Shown here in pieces: positions 5,854-7,701 of a stretch of 7,701 nt of DNA. Source of the stretch: Lachnospiraceae bacterium (lineage in GTDB: Bacteria > Bacillota > Clostridia > Lachnospirales > Lachnospiraceae); contig DOWG01000188.1 of NCBI GenBank assembly GCA_003519685.1, positions 1 through 7,701 of the forward strand. Reading direction: 5' to 3'. The notes below the pieces were generated by a model. That model saw nothing but the letters and a program-made list of their open reading frames with translations. It was not told the DNA's origin and ran no database searches. The translations under genes were made by a program, and so were the position numbers. Positions within the stretch are counted from its first letter, which is position 1, and each line of letters begins with the position of its first letter.

Positions 5854-6532
5854 ACTCCACCAGCTGCTGCCAATGTAATATCTTAAAGCTGCGTCCATAG
5901 TAATCAATCATCCCCTCCGCCTTCATTCTTGCCAATTCCCGGCACATTGAGGTACGGGATACATTAAGATAATCCGCAAGCTCCGTTCGGTTAAGAACGA
6001 TCTGGAAGATACTGCTCCCCCTTTCATTCGCTTCATTCAGCAGGAAACTTGCGATCTTCTCCCGCATTCCTTTTAAAGTCAGAAGCTCAAGCTTGCGGTT
6101 TAGGTTTACATTCTTTTCCCCCAGCACAACCATCATATTTTGTATCAGACTGATGTGGAAGGGACAGCTGTTGCCGCAGGATTTCGTAATCCGTTCATAG
6201 GGAATCAGCAGTACCTTCGAATCCTCCTTAACCCTCGCTGTTACCGGCGAAATCCGTTTTGCGGTGCAGACAGTCCCTTCCGCAAACATATCGGATGCCT
6301 CCAGGAATGCTACGATATGTTTATTACCGGCCAAATTTTCTTTCATAATTTCCACGATTCCTTCCAGAACAATTCCCACATAATTAATCTCATCCCCGGC
6401 AAAGAATAGATACTCATCCGCCTGCAGCGACTTCACCTTAGCGCTCAGGCAGCCTAATAAATGTTCGTAATCTTTCTCCTCTATATTTCGAAACAGTGCA
6501 CATTTCTTTATAATCGAATTGTATTTTTCCAT
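5843..6532 (-). CDS. Crp/Fnr-family transcriptional regulator, probable regulator of hcp
   Basis: The 229-aa product has an N-terminal cyclic-nucleotide-binding-type beta-roll (about 10-120, with FFAGDEINYVGIVLEGIVEI at 43-62), a dimerisation helix (about 125-155) and a C-terminal winged helix-turn-helix (about 181-212, NRTELADYLNVSRTSMCREL at 181-200). The CRP phosphate-binding signature is poorly kept (FAEGTV then RISP instead of GELG/RS), so cAMP is unlikely. Cysteines at 11, 28, 89, 119, 123 and 197 do not form an FNR-type N-terminal cluster. Regulators of this family next to hcp are often called HcpR and respond to NO or nitrite, in some species through heme; this one is assigned by context. 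The ATG at 6532 is chosen over one at 6544 because GAGG (6542-6539) is 6 nt upstream of it and overlaps the other ATG. Confidence 0.9.
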   Translation of the reverse strand: MEKYNSIIKKCALFRNIEEKDYEHLLGCLSAKVKSLQADEYLFFAGDEINYVGIVLEGIVEIMKENLAGNKHIVAFLEASDMFAEGTVCTAKRISPVTARVKEDSKVLLIPYERITKSCGNSCPFHISLIQNMMVVLGEKNVNLNRKLELLTLKGMREKIASFLLNEANERGSSIFQIVLNRTELADYLNVSRTSMCRELARMKAEGMIDYYGRSFKILHWQQLVECLE

Positions 6533-6538
6533 ATTTGA

Positions 6539-6542
6539 CCTC
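6539..6542 (-). promoter_or_regulatory. Ribosome binding site that selects the start of the Crp/Fnr gene
   Basis: GAGGT on the minus strand is 6 nt before the ATG at 6532 and overlaps the upstream in-frame ATG (6544-6542), which has only GGCGGC-type sequence before it. Confidence 0.65.
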
Positions 6543-6560
6543 ATTTCTGCGCCGCCTTTT

Positions 6561-6579
6561 ACACATTACAAATTTGTGT
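6561..6579. promoter_or_regulatory. Second inverted repeat between the Crp/Fnr gene and hcp
   Basis: ACACATTACAAATTTGTGT has 5-bp outer arms ACACA/TGTGT and contains the perfect 10-bp palindrome ACAAATTTGT (6568-6577). It lies about 30 bp upstream of the regulator's start codon. It could be a weaker binding site or an RNA hairpin in the regulator's leader. Confidence 0.35.
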
Positions 6580-6596
6580 CTGTGCTGCCCATTATT

Positions 6597-6612
6597 TGTA
6601 GCTGTGGCTACA
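6597..6612. promoter_or_regulatory. Crp/Fnr-type operator between the regulator gene and hcp
   Basis: TGTAGCTGTGGCTACA is a perfect dyad with 6-bp arms around a 4-bp centre, the geometry of CRP/FNR-family sites. Its centre (6604.5) is about 41.5 bp upstream of the predicted hcp start point near 6646, the class II activator position. Seen from the regulator gene, it lies at about +13 to +28. Binding by the adjacent Crp/Fnr protein is an inference. Confidence 0.65.
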
Positions 6613-6639
6613 CTTTTTTGAATCTATCTGTATTATACT
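6611..6639 (+). promoter_or_regulatory. Predicted activator-dependent promoter of hcp
   Basis: The -10 is TATACT (6634-6639). At 17-bp spacing the -35 region is CACTTT (6611-6616), a poor match that directly adjoins and partly overlaps the operator. A weak -35 next to a site centred near -41.5 is typical of class II CRP/FNR promoters. The leader would be about 96 nt. Confidence 0.55.
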
Positions 6640-6660
6640 CACCTTGTGTTAAGAAATCAA
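6632..6660 (-). promoter_or_regulatory. Predicted sigma-A promoter of the Crp/Fnr gene, overlapping the hcp promoter
   Basis: On the minus strand TTGATT (6660-6655), 17 bp, then perfect TATAAT (6637-6632). Its -10 shares bases 6634-6637 with the hcp -10 on the opposite strand. Transcription would start near 6625, just ahead of the operator, and give a leader of about 93 nt. Confidence 0.65.
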
Positions 6661-6709
6661 CAGAAATCCCGGGGACAAAAATTAATTGTTGAAAATAAAG
6701 AAAAACAAA

Positions 6710-6725
6710 GCGCAAAAGACTGCGC
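6710..6725 (+). promoter_or_regulatory. Small hairpin in the hcp leader
   Basis: GCGCA (6710-6714) and TGCGC (6721-6725) form a 5-bp GC-rich stem with a 6-nt loop, ending 6 nt before the hcp ribosome site GAGGGAAGG (6732-6740). No U-tract follows, so it is not a terminator; it may affect leader stability or ribosome access. Confidence 0.4.
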
Positions 6726-6741
6726 AGAAACGAGGGAAGGA

Positions 6742-7701
6742 ATGGAAAATTTAATGTTTTGCTACCAATGTCAGGAAACTGCAGGATGTACCGGCTGTAC
6801 CAGATCTGGAGTATGCGGGAAAACACCGGACTTAGCTCGAATGCAGGATTTATTAATCTATACTACCAAGGGCTTAAGTACGGTAACCACCGCTCTTCGG
6901 GCGCAGGGAGAGGAGATCTCCTCCCTGGTTAACCACTATATTACCATCAATCTCTTCACAACCATTACAAATGCTAATTTTGATAATGAGATCTTCTATC
7001 AGAGAGTCTTTGAGACCCTGAAGTTAAAGGACGAATTGCTTGCTAAGATAGTGGATAAAAGAGCTCTTCCGGAGGCTGCCCTGTGGACCGCCACGACAAG
7101 GGAAGAGTTAGATCAGAAATCCGTTTCCGCTCAGGTCGGTGTTCTTGCTTCGAAAAATGAGGATGTGCGAAGTCTTAGAGAACTGATCACCTACGGATTA
7201 AAAGGTTTAGCCGCTTACCTGAAGCATGCAAATGAATTAAATTATGACGATGCTAAAATCAGTGCTTTTATGCAGAAGGCATTAGCTGCAACTCTTGACG
7301 ACTCCCTAAGCACAGAGGAACTGATCGCCCTTACCCTGGAAACCGGAAAATGGGGTGTCGAGGGTATGGCTTTACTGGATACTGCCAATACCAAAACCTA
7401 TGGCAACCCGGAGATCACGAAGGTGAATATCGGTGTTGGGAACCGGCCGGGTATCTTAATCTCCGGTCATGACTTAAGAGACTTAGAGCAATTACTGGAG
7501 CAGACACAGGGAACCGGCGTGGATGTTTATACGCACTCGGAGATGCTTCCTGCACACTACTATCCTGCTTTTAAGAAATACGATAACTTCGTCGGAAACT
7601 ATGGTAATGCATGGTGGAAGCAGAAGGAAGAATTTGAGAGCTTCCACGGACCGATCCTGATGACTACCAACTGCGTCGTTCCTCCGAAGGACAGCTATAA
7701 G
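6742..7701 (+). CDS. hcp: Hybrid cluster protein Hcp (NO reductase / hydroxylamine reductase), 3' end outside window
   Basis: The first 320 codons are present and open; full-length Hcp is about 540 aa, so the C-terminal 40% is missing only because the window ends. The N-terminus has Cys7, Cys10, Cys19 and Cys25, spacing CX2CX8CX5C, the class I pattern of strict anaerobes that binds a [4Fe-4S] cluster. The first hybrid-cluster ligands are also visible: His243 in ISGHDLRD, Glu267 in THSEML and Cys311 in TTNCVVPP, one residue offset from His244, Glu268 and Cys312 of the Desulfovibrio vulgaris protein. Hcp was first described as hydroxylamine reductase; later work in E. coli supports NO reduction to N2O. 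ATG 6742 is chosen because GAGGG ends 5 nt upstream and the protein then reads MENLMFCYQC. Divergence from a Crp/Fnr gene and the operator at 6597-6612 suggest induction by nitrosative stress. Confidence 0.95.
   Translation, partial: MENLMFCYQCQETAGCTGCTRSGVCGKTPDLARMQDLLIYTTKGLSTVTTALRAQGEEISSLVNHYITINLFTTITNANFDNEIFYQRVFETLKLKDELLAKIVDKRALPEAALWTATTREELDQKSVSAQVGVLASKNEDVRSLRELITYGLKGLAAYLKHANELNYDDAKISAFMQKALAATLDDSLSTEELIALTLETGKWGVEGMALLDTANTKTYGNPEITKVNIGVGNRPGILISGHDLRDLEQLLEQTQGTGVDVYTHSEMLPAHYYPAFKKYDNFVGNYGNAWWKQKEEFESFHGPILMTTNCVVPPKDSYK

Noticed and set aside
6140..6409. 89-codon plus-strand frame inside the Crp/Fnr gene
   Set aside because: Antisense shadow of the nucleotide-binding-type domain.
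6668..6673. CCCGGG palindrome in the hcp leader
   Set aside because: Six bases with no spacer or flanking symmetry worth calling; probably chance.
6608..6826. 72-codon minus-strand frame over the hcp promoter and start
   Set aside because: It covers the hcp promoter, leader and N-terminal cysteine codons; no ribosome site and no recognisable protein.
1..7701. Mobile elements, CRISPR array, riboswitch, toxin-antitoxin pair or phage defence system
   Set aside because: I looked on both strands and found no transposase, repeat-spacer pattern, known aptamer-like fold or defence-type domain. The gene set is metabolic and regulatory.

Overview
The window looks like chromosomal DNA of a low-GC, strictly anaerobic Firmicute (class Clostridia, possibly Lachnospiraceae-like). 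The grounds are AT-rich intergenic DNA with strong Shine-Dalgarno sites, sigma-A promoters of the form TTGATT-N17-TATAAT, a tRNA without an encoded CCA end, an Hcp with the cysteine spacing of strict anaerobes, and a cytoplasmic LacI-type sensor fused to GGDEF, an architecture common in that group. The assignment is an inference from sequence character, not from a marker gene. I see no insertion sequence, phage gene, CRISPR array or toxin-antitoxin pair.

Layout. Positions 1-21 are the 3' end of a tRNA (probably Leu) on the plus strand, followed by a terminator that works in both directions and is shared with aspA. Positions 109-1566 (minus) encode aspartate ammonia-lyase. Divergent from it, 1792-2763 (plus) encodes a LysR-type regulator. 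The 225-bp gap between them holds a clear aspA promoter, two inverted repeats and a possible 42-codon upstream ORF. The LysR gene converges, with an 18-bp gap, on 2782-4677 (minus), a 631-aa protein with a periplasmic-binding-protein-like domain, an unassigned middle region and a GGDEF diguanylate cyclase domain. A 400-bp divergent gap with direct repeats leads to sfsA (5078-5767, plus). A hairpin terminator separates sfsA from a convergent Crp/Fnr-family regulator (5843-6532, minus). That regulator is divergent from hcp (6742 to the window end, plus), which encodes the hybrid cluster protein and is cut off by the window.

How the genes may work together. Two regulator/target pairs are arranged divergently: LysR with aspA (aspartate to fumarate plus ammonia), and Crp/Fnr with hcp (nitric oxide / nitrosative stress). 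The second pair is the most informative part of the window. A perfect TGTAGC-N4-GCTACA site lies about 41.5 bp upstream of the predicted hcp start point, the class II activator position. The same site falls just downstream of a predicted promoter for the regulator gene, and the two promoters share their -10 bases on opposite strands. That predicts one operator that both activates hcp and limits the regulator. The PBP-GGDEF protein suggests a soluble-ligand input to c-di-GMP signalling, with no visible link to its neighbours. Most gene content is conventional. The interesting material is in the intergenic control regions and the fusion protein.
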